Of a DNA stretch of 64,000 bases, positions 17,021 through 25,046 are shown piece after piece. The translations under genes and the position numbers were made by a program. How positions within the stretch are numbered: the first letter of the stretch is position 1; every line of letters begins with the position of its first letter. The DNA is taken from assembly GCF_000219725.1 (NCBI RefSeq), contig NC_015732.1:124001-188000 (forward strand). Direction: 5' to 3'. The DNA is from Gracilinema caldarium DSM 7334 (GTDB taxonomy: Bacteria > Spirochaetota > Spirochaetia > Treponematales > Breznakiellaceae). The notes under the pieces were generated by a model. The model saw only the letters and a program-made list of their open reading frames with translations. It made no database searches and was not told the DNA's origin.

Positions 17021-18535
17021 TTAGGTATTCACAAAGGCTGCTTTGAGGAGCTCCAGGTCCAGTTCCGGATAGACCGGGAAGCGGGAAAGGAGGGCTGCAA
17101 CCCGTTTCAGGGCTTCCATTTTCACGTCCGCTTGCACCTCATATTTTGCCTTGCTGGGCTTGGAGGGATCCTTGGTATCCGGTGTGGGTTTTGTTCCCTT
17201 GAGCACCAGGCTGATGATGGCCCCAAGCTCTTCCATTTCCTTGTTGCCCATGCCGAGGGTGGTAACCGCGGCGGTACCAATCCGGAGGCCCGAGGTGTAC
17301 CAGGGGCCGTTGGGATCAAAGGGGAGGCTGTTCCGGTTCAGGGTGATGCCGCATTCATGAAGGGCGCTTTCAGCCTGGCGGCCTGTGATGCCCAGGTTAC
17401 GGACGTTTACGAGGAAGAGGTGGTTGTCGGTGCCGCCGGTGAGCACTTCGAGGCCGCCCTTCATACAGGCTGCGGCGAGGGCCTGGCTGTTTTCTACAAT
17501 CCGGTGGGCATAGTCCTGGAACGCTGGTGATCCCGCTTCCCGGAAGGCTACTGCCTTGGCGGCAATGACATGGGGGAGGGGGCCGCCCATGGTGAGGGGA
17601 CAGCCCTTATCGAGGGCTTCGGCGAATTCTTTGGTGGAAAGGACGAGCCCTGCCCGGGGACCGCGGAGGGTCTTGTGGGTTGTGGTGGTTACCACATGGG
17701 CAAAGGGGATGGGATTGTAGTCTCCGGTAAAGACCTTGCCCGCCACGAGCCCGGCAAAGTGGGCCATGTCGACCATAAAGACCGCGCCGACCTTGTCGGC
17801 GATTTCCCGCATACGGCGGAAATTGATTTTTCTTGGATATGCCGAATAGCCCGCAAGGAGTATGAGGGGCCGGATTTCGAGGGCCTTTTTCTCGATATTA
17901 TCATAGTCCAAGAGCCCCGTTTCTTTGGAAACCGTGTAGCTGTATACGTCGAACATTCGGGCTGAGACATTGTAGCGGTACCCGTGGGTCAGGTGTCCGC
18001 CGGAATAATAGTCGAGGCCAAGCAGTTTCTGGTTTCCCAGGGCAGTTTTAAGTTCCTTCCACTGTTCGTCGGTCAGCTTGTAGAGGTTGGTTTCGCCGTA
18101 TTTTTCGAGGGCTGGAGCTTCTACACGGGTGGCAAGGATGGCCCAGTAGGCAAGGAGGTTTGCATCGGCGCCGCAGTGAGGCTGGACGTTGGCGTATTCG
18201 GCTCCGAAGACCTTACAGGCCTCTTCTGCTGCCAGGGATTCGATGGCATCCACGTTTTCGTTACCCGCATAGAACCGGTGATTCGGCATCCCTTCGGCGT
18301 ATTTATCGGTTAACAGGTTCCCCATGGCAAGTTGGACCGCCATGGAACAGTAGTTTTCGCTGGCGATGAGTTTTACCCGTTTCCGCTGGTTTTCCAGTTC
18401 TTTAACGATTGATGCCGCTATTTCAGGGGCGACCTGGGCGGTCTCCTGAAGGTTACAAAGATAGGCTAACAGGGCTGTATCAATCTTATCCGGCGGGGTT
18501 TTAGACAGATACAGGGCTACAGGGTTCTTTTGCAT
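17021..18535 (-). CDS. glyA: Serine hydroxymethyltransferase
   Basis: 504 residues, longer than the usual ~420 because of an N-terminal extension (about 30 residues), an insert near residues 140-180 and a longer C-terminus. It interconverts serine and glycine using PLP and tetrahydrofolate. The PLP-lysine motif HVVTTTTHKTLRGPR is near residue 288, with AHFAGL and the NYCSMAV segment also conserved. A ZTP riboswitch lies directly upstream, linking expression to the state of one-carbon/purine metabolism. The start ATG 18535 has a GAGGAG ribosome site just after the riboswitch. The gene is transcribed away from the UPF0303 gene on the same strand, so it may also receive read-through. Confidence 0.96.
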   Translation of the reverse strand: MQKNPVALYLSKTPPDKIDTALLAYLCNLQETAQVAPEIAASIVKELENQRKRVKLIASENYCSMAVQLAMGNLLTDKYAEGMPNHRFYAGNENVDAIESLAAEEACKVFGAEYANVQPHCGADANLLAYWAILATRVEAPALEKYGETNLYKLTDEQWKELKTALGNQKLLGLDYYSGGHLTHGYRYNVSARMFDVYSYTVSKETGLLDYDNIEKKALEIRPLILLAGYSAYPRKINFRRMREIADKVGAVFMVDMAHFAGLVAGKVFTGDYNPIPFAHVVTTTTHKTLRGPRAGLVLSTKEFAEALDKGCPLTMGGPLPHVIAAKAVAFREAGSPAFQDYAHRIVENSQALAAACMKGGLEVLTGGTDNHLFLVNVRNLGITGRQAESALHECGITLNRNSLPFDPNGPWYTSGLRIGTAAVTTLGMGNKEMEELGAIISLVLKGTKPTPDTKDPSKPSKAKYEVQADVKMEALKRVAALLSRFPVYPELDLELLKAAFVNT

Positions 18536-18551
18536 GGTATTCTCCTCTCTT

Positions 18552-18640
18552 GGTGTCCGGCCCAGGCGTGCGATCGGACCCTTGTGGAAGCTCCCCGATG
18601 GTTTACCATCTTGTGACGCCAGTCGCTCGTCCTAGATTAC
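18552..18640 (-). promoter_or_regulatory. ZTP (pfl motif) riboswitch upstream of glyA
   Basis: Reading the minus strand, GACGAGCGACTGGCGTC is followed by an ATGGT-aa-ACCAT hairpin, then GGGGAGC, a variable linker and CGCCTGGGCC. GACUGGCG, GGGGAGC and the terminal CGCCUGGG (which pairs with UGGCG as a pseudoknot) are the conserved core of the pfl/ZTP riboswitch, which binds ZTP/ZMP and activates folate-dependent one-carbon genes such as glyA. The GAGGAG ribosome site follows within a few bases and no T-run is seen, so control is probably at translation initiation (inference). Confidence 0.9.
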
Positions 18641-18659
18641 CCTGTCATGGCCCCTTCTT

Positions 18660-19139
18660 TCAAGGGTAAGTTGATGAAAGATACTGCCGCAGGGCGGTAA
18701 CCACCAGTTTATGGTCCTCTTCCTGGGGTAGGCCTGATACGGTTGCACAGGCCACGATGCCTGCACCGGTAACCCGGATGGGGAAAGCGCCTCCGTGGGG
18801 ACTATATTCGAGGGGGCTCACGTAATATTTAGCATCGATTGTGGTATCTGCCAATGCCAGGCTGATGCCTACGGCAAAGCTGGCCTTGCCGAAGCGGAAC
18901 ACCACGTTGGATTTACGGCGGATCCATTCATCATTATCCGGCGTTGCCCCGGGAAGGGCCGCATGAAAGAGTGTTTGGCCGGGCCGGCGGATATCGATGG
19001 CTACCGGGGCTTGCCGGTTCCGTGCCATCTCTACAAGGATGGTGCCAAGCCGCCACGCATCATGTTCATCAAAATGGGGAAGCACTAATTCCGCCTCTTC
19101 CTGTTTAATAGTGTCGAGTAGTTCCTGGGTAGCTATCAT
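18660..19139 (-). CDS. UPF0303 / haem-degrading-domain (HbpS-like) family protein
   Basis: 159 residues, the normal length of the family. The order of motifs (PVAIDIRRPGQTLFHAALPGATPDN cut here, then WIRRKSNVV and PHGGAFPIRVTGAGIV) is typical of UPF0303, a member of the HbpS/GlcG fold. No catalytic role is established for this branch; cofactor or small-molecule binding is an inference from the fold. Its start is 11 bases after the stop of the 240-residue gene upstream, so the two are probably co-transcribed. The ZTP riboswitch separates it from glyA. No signal peptide. Confidence 0.8.
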   Translation of the reverse strand: MIATQELLDTIKQEEAELVLPHFDEHDAWRLGTILVEMARNRQAPVAIDIRRPGQTLFHAALPGATPDNDEWIRRKSNVVFRFGKASFAVGISLALADTTIDAKYYVSPLEYSPHGGAFPIRVTGAGIVACATVSGLPQEEDHKLVVTALRQYLSSTYP

Positions 19140-19150
19140 AACAGTTCCTC

Positions 19151-19873
19151 CTATTTTTTTGCTGTTCTGATTGTAAAGGTTCTCTGTAAGAGGCAGAGAA
19201 ATTCCATAAACAGAGGTTGCTGGGCACTCTGAAAGGGTATGTCCTGGAATACATCGCTCCGTTCTGTGCGAAGCCAGCGAAATAGACGGTTTGCCCGCTC
19301 AGTCTGGGTACCTTCACCATGTGCGATTTGTACCATTTTTAACATTTCTGTATCAGAAAAAAGTTTCCAGTTCCCACGATAAGCCACATGGTAACTTCCG
19401 CCACCGCTTCCGGCCTTAATCTGAAAGGAGGGCTCACTGGTATCCTTGGTGCGAGGGCCTGTTTTTTTGGAGGTATCTGCAGACTGATCAGCAGCTTTGT
19501 TCCGAGATTTTCTGGTTATAGGTTGATCCATACTCTGGGAAAGGGCATTGAGTCCATCAACCTTCATATTATAGAGATGAATTCGTCCCTGTTCGAGTAG
19601 AAAGGCAAGGCCTTCCTCATCGAGCTCCGGGAGTAGAGCTTCCAGTTCCTTGAGCACAACGTTTTTCCTACTTTTCTTGACTTTGGATCGGGAACGATTC
19701 TGATTAGAATAAAGCTCTTCCGAATCTTCGATTTTCTTTTGTTCAGCTTCTGATGCAGCGGGTACTACCACGGTATTTTCGTTCCAGGTTTGTACTGTAT
19801 CAATCTCCTGCTCAAGAATTTGTTCCACCTTACGTAAAAATGCTGGATCATGCTTCAGTTGGGGATTTTTCAT
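19151..19873 (-). CDS. Protein of unknown function (240 aa)
   Basis: 240 residues, soluble, with no signal peptide. The N-terminal half is charged with a basic SRSKVKKSRKN stretch near residue 65; a low-complexity Lys/Ser/Thr-rich linker spans about 115-150; the C-terminal ~90 residues look folded (HVAYRGNWKLFSDTEMLKM, then aromatic-rich DVFQDIPFQ and FMEFLCLLQRTF). I do not recognise a family. The start at 19873 has a GAGG site. It precedes the UPF0303 gene and is divergent from the lyxose isomerase; a palindrome shared with the sugar promoters sits 13 bases before its start, so it may be affected by the same regulator. Confidence 0.6.
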   Translation of the reverse strand: MKNPQLKHDPAFLRKVEQILEQEIDTVQTWNENTVVVPAASEAEQKKIEDSEELYSNQNRSRSKVKKSRKNVVLKELEALLPELDEEGLAFLLEQGRIHLYNMKVDGLNALSQSMDQPITRKSRNKAADQSADTSKKTGPRTKDTSEPSFQIKAGSGGGSYHVAYRGNWKLFSDTEMLKMVQIAHGEGTQTERANRLFRWLRTERSDVFQDIPFQSAQQPLFMEFLCLLQRTFTIRTAKK

Positions 19874-19885
19874 AATTTACCTCAT

Positions 19886-19902
19886 AATATGACAATCATC
19901 AT
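19886..19902 (+). promoter_or_regulatory. Copy 1 of a 17-bp imperfect palindrome (candidate regulator site)
   Basis: AATATGACAATCATCAT, the reverse complement of ATGATGATTGTCATATT found upstream of the ribose-type ABC operon. Its centre lies about 49 bases before the -10-like CATAAT of the isomerase promoter, close to the 47 bases seen for copy 3. Confidence 0.6.
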
Positions 19903-19919
19903 ATCGAAAAAACTCTTGC

Positions 19920-19948
19920 TTGCGAGAATAAACAGGATACTTCATAAT
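19920..19948 (+). promoter_or_regulatory. Candidate promoter of the isomerase-TCS operon
   Basis: TTGCGA at 19920-19925, a 17-base spacer and CATAAT at 19943-19948; the predicted start is only a few bases before the ATG at 19958 and there is no Shine-Dalgarno sequence, so the message is leaderless or nearly so. A candidate activator site is centred at about -61. Confidence 0.45.
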
Positions 19949-19957
19949 AAGTATATC

Positions 19958-20647
19958 ATGAAACGCAGCGAAATAAATGAAATTATTAGAGAATGTGAGG
20001 CTTGGGTGACCTCGATGCATTTTTTATTGCCTCCCTGGGCCCATTGGTCTCTTGACCAGTGGAAGACTTTAAAACATGAAGGTGTTGATGCGACAGAAAT
20101 ATTTGCAAACATGCTAGGTTGGGATGTTACTGATTTTGGTAAAGATAATTTTAATTCCTTTGGACTAACGCTTTTTACCATTCGGAATGGTAATCTAAAA
20201 AAGGATAAAAAAAATTATGCAGAGAAAATATTAATTATCTCAGAAGGACAACATAATCCTATGCACTTCCATTGGTATAAAATGGAAGATATTATTAACC
20301 GTGGTGGAGGTAAGCTTATTATTGAAGCTTATGGTTCTACATCTGATGGAAATCTTTCAGATCAGGACTTTTCAGTTAAGATTGATGGAATTCGAAGGTC
20401 CTTTAAACCGGGAAGCCATATTGTATTAGAGCCTGGTGAGAGTATCTGTATTGAACCTGGATTATATCACCGATTTTTTGTCGAAGGCGGCCAAGTTCTT
20501 GCAGGAGAAGTGAGTATGGTTAATGACGATTGTACTGATAACCGGTTTTTAGAACCCCTCAGCAGGTACACAAATATTGAAGAGGATGAAATGCCTTATC
20601 GGCTTTTATGTGGTGATTATGAACATTTTTTAGGTAAGTTTGATTAA
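19958..20647 (+). CDS. D-lyxose/D-mannose-type ketol-isomerase
   Basis: 229 residues from ATG 19958 (an upstream in-frame ATG at 19850 would add an unlikely 36 residues running through the promoter). The cupin-fold sequence with QHNPMHFHWYKMEDIINRGGG near residues 98-118, LEPGESICIEPGLYHRFF near 155-172 and the conserved CGDYEHF close to the end matches D-lyxose isomerase (PF07385). It interconverts D-lyxose and D-xylulose, and in related enzymes D-mannose and D-fructose, with Mn bound by the His/Glu cluster. Its TAA overlaps the sensor kinase ATG (TAATG), so the enzyme heads the sensory operon. Confidence 0.85.
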   Translation: MKRSEINEIIRECEAWVTSMHFLLPPWAHWSLDQWKTLKHEGVDATEIFANMLGWDVTDFGKDNFNSFGLTLFTIRNGNLKKDKKNYAEKILIISEGQHNPMHFHWYKMEDIINRGGGKLIIEAYGSTSDGNLSDQDFSVKIDGIRRSFKPGSHIVLEPGESICIEPGLYHRFFVEGGQVLAGEVSMVNDDCTDNRFLEPLSRYTNIEEDEMPYRLLCGDYEHFLGKFD

Positions 20648-21984
20648 TGTGGGCTAGGCTAAAAAGCTATCATATAGCACGATTCCTTCTAGTATTTGTT
20701 AATTTCTTTACATTGCTTTTTATTGTTTGGATAGTTTCAAAAACTAATGATCTTATTTGTATTCAAAATGATGCAAGGACAATCCTTGGACGAATAAAAG
20801 CCATTCCAATACAACCATATAAAGCATCATGGAGTGTTTCACTATTATATTTATTGCTTATTGGTTCTATTGTTGTTCGTGAAGTGTTATATGAAGACAT
20901 TTATAAATCGTTACTAATTTTACTAAGTTTTTTAGAATTAATTATATCAATAGCAATATTAGGAGTGGTTAATTTTAGTTTTAAATATATTTTATTAGTA
21001 CCAATTGCAAATGGAATAACCTATTTACCAGATAAATTTTGGAAAACCTTTTTTACAGCGATCGTAGTTCTTTGTTTTGTATTTATTGATTATCAAATTT
21101 TATCAATTGTATTTTCAATATTTTCAATTGAAGATTTCATTTATTATCATCCATCACTTTCGAGATCCTATATTTTAGGATTTCGTAATATATTATTTTT
21201 TATTAGCGAAGCGCTTTTTATTACCTTTATTGTTTTAGAACTACAAAATGTAATAGAAGAATCTCAAAAGATTAAAAAATTAAACAAAGAATTAAAAGAA
21301 CACAAAGAAAAATTAGAATTTGCAAATATTCAATTGCAAAATTATGCAGAAAGAATTGAAGAAATTGCTAAAATTAAAGAACGAAACCGACTTGCACGGG
21401 AAATACATGACACGGTGGGCCACTATTTAACTGGGATCGCCTTAGGACTTTCTGCAACAGAAGAATTAATCAAAAAAGGCTCTCATTATATTCTGGATCA
21501 GATTCAAAGATTAAAAGACTTAGCTCAACAAGGTCTTGTAGATATAAGACGATCTTTAAAAGAACTAAAGCCTGATATGCTGGAGAAAGGAAATCTAGAA
21601 AAAGCCCTGCATCATCTAGTAAATGAGATAAACTTAAGTACCACTAGACAGATAAAGTTACAAATATCTGGATCTTTAGATAATTTAAATCCTCAAATAG
21701 ATGAGACAATTTATCGAATTATTCAGGAAAGTATTACTAATGCAGTTCGTCATGGAGACGCTATGAATATTAAAATAGCTATAGATGTAGACGAAGATGG
21801 TGTACATGTTTCGGTAGTTGATGATGGAAAGGGAGCTGCGAAGATTGTTGAAGGTTTCGGATTATATTATATGAAACAACGTATTCTTGACCATGATGGG
21901 TTTCTTGAAATAGAAACAGAGCCAGGAAAAGGAATGAGTTTATTGGTATATATCCCAAGAGTAAGGATAAAACATTATGATTAA
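20647..21984 (+). CDS. Membrane sensor histidine kinase (HisKA_3/NarX-DesK type)
   Basis: 445 residues. The first ~200 residues hold about six or seven hydrophobic segments, with an external loop near residues 30-50. A coiled coil (about 205-255) leads into the HisKA_3 box REIHDTVGHYLTGIALG with the phospho-accepting His near 253. The HATPase part has the N-box IIQESITNAVRHG near 360 and VDDGKGA near 395. It pairs with the NarL-type regulator encoded next (overlap of 8 bases). Two membrane-anchored sugar-binding proteins follow in the same operon and are plausible ligand-sensing partners (inference, by analogy with anchored RbsB-like proteins that control LytS-type kinases). Strikingly AT-rich codon use. 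Confidence 0.92.
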   Translation: MWARLKSYHIARFLLVFVNFFTLLFIVWIVSKTNDLICIQNDARTILGRIKAIPIQPYKASWSVSLLYLLLIGSIVVREVLYEDIYKSLLILLSFLELIISIAILGVVNFSFKYILLVPIANGITYLPDKFWKTFFTAIVVLCFVFIDYQILSIVFSIFSIEDFIYYHPSLSRSYILGFRNILFFISEALFITFIVLELQNVIEESQKIKKLNKELKEHKEKLEFANIQLQNYAERIEEIAKIKERNRLAREIHDTVGHYLTGIALGLSATEELIKKGSHYILDQIQRLKDLAQQGLVDIRRSLKELKPDMLEKGNLEKALHHLVNEINLSTTRQIKLQISGSLDNLNPQIDETIYRIIQESITNAVRHGDAMNIKIAIDVDEDGVHVSVVDDGKGAAKIVEGFGLYYMKQRILDHDGFLEIETEPGKGMSLLVYIPRVRIKHYD

Positions 21985-22642
21985 AATTGGAATTGTTGAT
22001 GATCAGGATTTAGTTCGAGATAGTTTAAAAATATTATTATCTGCACAGGATGATTTTGAAGTTGTAGGAATAGGAAAAGATGGTTATGAAGCATTAAAAC
22101 TTGTTGAAAATTATCATCCTGATGTTTTATTGTTGGATATTCGTATGCCAATTATGGATGGTGTAGAAGCAACCGCTATGTTAAAGACGCGTTCCCCCAA
22201 TACATCAATAATTATCCTTACTACTTTTGATGATGATGAATATGTATTAAATGCTATACGAAATGGTGCTTCTGGCTATTTATTAAAAAGTTCAGCAATG
22301 GATGAACTTGCTAAAGCAATCAGAACTGTTCATGCAGGTGGGAGCCTTATGACCCCTGAGATTGCAACGAAAGCTTTTAAAATGTTTTCTGAAATTGTTA
22401 AGGATTATCCTAAAAGAATAAGTTCTATAAAAGAAGAGACTACATTACCATGCAATTTAAATAAAACTGAATTAGAAATAATAAGTCATATTGGTAATGG
22501 TTTGGCAAATAAGGAAATTGCATCTATGCTTAAATTAAGTGAAGGTACAGTGCGTAATTATATTTCTAGTATATTACAAAAAACCGGATTGCGGGATAGG
22601 ACCCAAATAGCAATATTCGCAGTTCGTCATAAAATGGTGTAA
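21977..22642 (+). CDS. NarL/FixJ-family response regulator
   Basis: 221 residues. Receiver domain at 1-120 with the acidic pocket DDQD near residue 8, phospho-acceptor Asp54 in LLLDIRMP, and the conserved Thr/Lys positions (ILTTFDD, GYLLKSSA). A LuxR-type helix-turn-helix (NKTELEIISHIGNGLANKEIA) lies near 160-205. It overlaps the kinase gene by 8 bases. Expected to bind short imperfect palindromes upstream of -35 boxes and activate transcription; three copies of such a site occur at the two promoters of this island, making it the prime candidate for their regulator. Confidence 0.94.
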   Translation: MIKIGIVDDQDLVRDSLKILLSAQDDFEVVGIGKDGYEALKLVENYHPDVLLLDIRMPIMDGVEATAMLKTRSPNTSIIILTTFDDDEYVLNAIRNGASGYLLKSSAMDELAKAIRTVHAGGSLMTPEIATKAFKMFSEIVKDYPKRISSIKEETTLPCNLNKTELEIISHIGNGLANKEIASMLKLSEGTVRNYISSILQKTGLRDRTQIAIFAVRHKMV

Positions 22643-22647
22643 CCAGA

Positions 22648-23952
22648 ATGAATAAGCGTCAAATTACATTAATATCATATTTAATTATAATGATAATGTC
22701 TTTGTTCATATTTTATTTTCTTTTTTTTATAGAACAGCATGACATAACTTTAGGTGTATTTACTGGTAGTGCTTGGAATGTTCCAAACCCAACGGCCTAT
22801 CGCTTATATGATGGACTTATAGCTGATTTTAGGGCCTTATACCCTGAGTATAATGTTAGCTATAAAAGTGGAATACTTGCCCGAGATTATTCAGAAGTTA
22901 TATCTGAAAATATTTTATTAAGCGAAGAGCCTGATTTGTTTTTTATACTACCAGAAGACTTTACTACTTTTGCTTCTTTAGGTGTATTAGCTAATCTAGA
23001 TGATTATATCATAAATGGTAGTTTAGATGTGTCAAAATTGTATGAAAATGCATTAGATGCTGGTAAATATAATAATCATCAATATGCTTTACCTTTTGAA
23101 GTGGTACCATCGTTAATGTTTGTAAATGTCACATTATTACATGAATTAAAGTTATCTATGCCAAAAAATAATTGGACCTGGTCTGATTTAATGTATTATG
23201 CAATACATGCGACTAAAGATACCGATACCAATGGTGTACTTGATACATTTGGTGTAAATGGATGGACATGGCTCGATGCAGCTTATTCGAATTATGAGCT
23301 TTTATTCGATTCCATGGGGACAATGGCACTTTTAGATCAAGATGGAGTAATAGAAGCGGTAGATTTTTATTTAAAATTAAAAAGTTTAACTCGAAACAGT
23401 ATTGTTCCTGATTTTGATTCTGGCAGAGTTCTTTTTAGTCCATTTCCTTATTCGTCCTATAGGGCTTATAAATATTACCCCTATAGTATACAACGTTTTG
23501 GCAATTTTAAGTGGAAAGCCTTAAATATGCCAAAAGGTCCTAACGGTCAGAATGCTAGTGAATTACGGGTCCTTCTCATCGGTGTTGCTAAGAAATCAAA
23601 AGATAAAAAAGGCGTAATGGATCTTTTATATCATCTTACACTTAACAGCGAATCTGCATTTAGAATATTAGCCTATTCTCAGGGGCTTCCTGCTCAAAAG
23701 GACATTATTACATCAAAAAGGGCTGAAGAGATATTAGCACACCATATAGCCGCGTCAGAAACACCGATTGATGCTAATCTATTGGATGAATTAATAAGGG
23801 ACTCAATTGTTGTTCCAAGATTTAAAAAACATGCATCCGCGCTTGAAATTGCAACACGTGCTATTAATTCAGAGCAAGTTCAATCAACATCTAGTTTAAA
23901 AAACTTTCTTAGCAAGCTTGATCATTCATTAGAATCCTATATAAAGGAATAG
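22648..23952 (+). CDS. Membrane-anchored family 1 (MalE-type) extracellular solute-binding protein
   Basis: 434 residues. One hydrophobic helix at about residues 8-30 has no lipobox Cys and no clear cleavage site, so it is likely an uncleaved N-terminal anchor with the rest outside. The folded part reads like a sugar-binding protein of the UgpB/MalE class (AWNVPNP, EEPDLFFILPEDF, YALPFEVVPSLMFVN, GVAKKSKDKKGVMDLLYHLT). No permease or ATPase of the MalFG/K type is adjacent; instead it lies between a regulator and a second anchored binding protein. A sensory role with the upstream kinase is therefore more likely than transport (inference). Begins 6 bases after the regulator stop. Confidence 0.8.
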   Translation: MNKRQITLISYLIIMIMSLFIFYFLFFIEQHDITLGVFTGSAWNVPNPTAYRLYDGLIADFRALYPEYNVSYKSGILARDYSEVISENILLSEEPDLFFILPEDFTTFASLGVLANLDDYIINGSLDVSKLYENALDAGKYNNHQYALPFEVVPSLMFVNVTLLHELKLSMPKNNWTWSDLMYYAIHATKDTDTNGVLDTFGVNGWTWLDAAYSNYELLFDSMGTMALLDQDGVIEAVDFYLKLKSLTRNSIVPDFDSGRVLFSPFPYSSYRAYKYYPYSIQRFGNFKWKALNMPKGPNGQNASELRVLLIGVAKKSKDKKGVMDLLYHLTLNSESAFRILAYSQGLPAQKDIITSKRAEEILAHHIAASETPIDANLLDELIRDSIVVPRFKKHASALEIATRAINSEQVQSTSSLKNFLSKLDHSLESYIKE

Positions 23953-23959
23953 AATAGGT

Positions 23960-24913
23960 ATGAAAAATAATAAAATTATAGGGTTATTCTTATTTATTAT
24001 TTTAGTAATTATAATGGGTTTTTCTATATTTTTAAATGTGGCAAAAAGCATGACGAGTAATCGTAGGGTTTTTGGTGCTTCGTATATGACTTTAGTAAAT
24101 CCTTTTTTTTCTGTACTTGATGATGGACTTAGAGAAATATTAGAAGCCCATGGTGATAAATTGATAAGTTATGATGCTGGTAATGATCAATTAAAACAAA
24201 TAGATCAAATACAAGATTTTATTAATAAAAAAGTATCAGCAATCTTTTTAAATCCTGTAGATTTATATCTGATTGAACCGGCTTTGAGATCCGCGAAAAA
24301 AGCTGGAATACCTATCATTAATGTAGATACACCTGTGTATCATCAAGAATTGGTTGATTGCCTTGTCATGTCAGATAATTATAAAGCAGGTCAACTAGTT
24401 GCAATGGATTTACTGAGTAGAAAACAAGGTGCCCGTATTGCGCTTATCGATCATCTTTCTGCAAAATCAGCGATGGATAGGGCTGATGGATTTAAGAGTG
24501 TTATTTCAAAATATAATGCTTTCAATATAGTTGCACGTTATTCTTCAGATGGAAATATTGAACAGGCTTTATCTGGAATGGAATCTATATTACGTGATGT
24601 ACCAAATATCGATGTTGTATTTGCGACTAATGATCCTTCTGCTATGGGCGTTATAGCAGCTCTAGAGTCAGCACATTTATTAGGGAAAATATTAGTCTAT
24701 GGTGTTGATGGTGCCCCTTATGCAAAGAAAATGATTTTAGAGTCAAAGATGACCGCAACAGCAGCTCAGTCACCTGTAGAAATTGGTAGAGTTGCAGCTG
24801 ATATGGCCTATCGAATTATAAAAGGAGAAAAAGTTGATAAACAAATATATGTACCGATATATATAATCAATAAAGAAAATGTAAATAATTATGGAATTAA
24901 TAGTTGGCAATGA
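23960..24913 (+). CDS. Membrane-anchored RbsB-like sugar-binding protein
   Basis: 317 residues. An N-terminal helix (IIGLFLFIILVIIMGFSIFL, about residues 5-24) lacks a lipobox, so it is probably an anchor. The periplasmic part is a Peripla_BP_4 domain with VNPFFSVLDDGL near 47-58, SAIFLNPVDLYLI near 95-107, VMSDNYKAGQLVAMD near 138-152, and FATNDPSAMGVIAALE near 220-235. It is paralogous to the secreted binding protein encoded next but sits in the two-component operon, 8 bases after the MalE-type gene. This matches known anchored sugar-sensing binding proteins that control sensor kinases; ligand is likely the same sugar as the downstream transporter. Confidence 0.83.
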   Translation: MKNNKIIGLFLFIILVIIMGFSIFLNVAKSMTSNRRVFGASYMTLVNPFFSVLDDGLREILEAHGDKLISYDAGNDQLKQIDQIQDFINKKVSAIFLNPVDLYLIEPALRSAKKAGIPIINVDTPVYHQELVDCLVMSDNYKAGQLVAMDLLSRKQGARIALIDHLSAKSAMDRADGFKSVISKYNAFNIVARYSSDGNIEQALSGMESILRDVPNIDVVFATNDPSAMGVIAALESAHLLGKILVYGVDGAPYAKKMILESKMTATAAQSPVEIGRVAADMAYRIIKGEKVDKQIYVPIYIINKENVNNYGINSWQ

Positions 24914-24926
24914 TTCTTGTCATATA
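24910..24926 (+). promoter_or_regulatory. Copy 2 of the 17-bp imperfect palindrome
   Basis: ATGATTCTTGTCATATA; differs from copy 3 only at two central bases and the last base. It overlaps the end of the preceding gene and is centred about 94 bases before the predicted transcription start of the binding-protein gene. Confidence 0.6.
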
Positions 24927-24943
24927 AGATCGTATCCGGAATA

Positions 24944-24960
24944 ATGATGATTGTCATATT
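24944..24960 (+). promoter_or_regulatory. Copy 3 of the 17-bp imperfect palindrome
   Basis: ATGATGATTGTCATATT, centred about 60 bases before the predicted transcription start, a typical position for a NarL-type activator acting through the RNA polymerase alpha subunit. It is 34 bases from copy 2 and identical in reverse complement to copy 1. Confidence 0.65.
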
Positions 24961-24974
24961 TAAAGAAATATTTT

Positions 24975-25004
24975 TTGACCTCTTTTTAGGTTTGCTTCTA
25001 AAAT
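24975..25004 (+). promoter_or_regulatory. Promoter of the ribose-type ABC operon
   Basis: TTGACC at 24975-24980, an 18-base spacer and TAAAAT at 24999-25004, upstream of a TAGGAGGAATCT ribosome site and ATG 25047. The two palindromic sites lie just upstream. Confidence 0.65.
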
Positions 25005-25046
25005 GAAAATGTACCGTAGGGTACAAAAATCTTTTAGGAGGAATCT

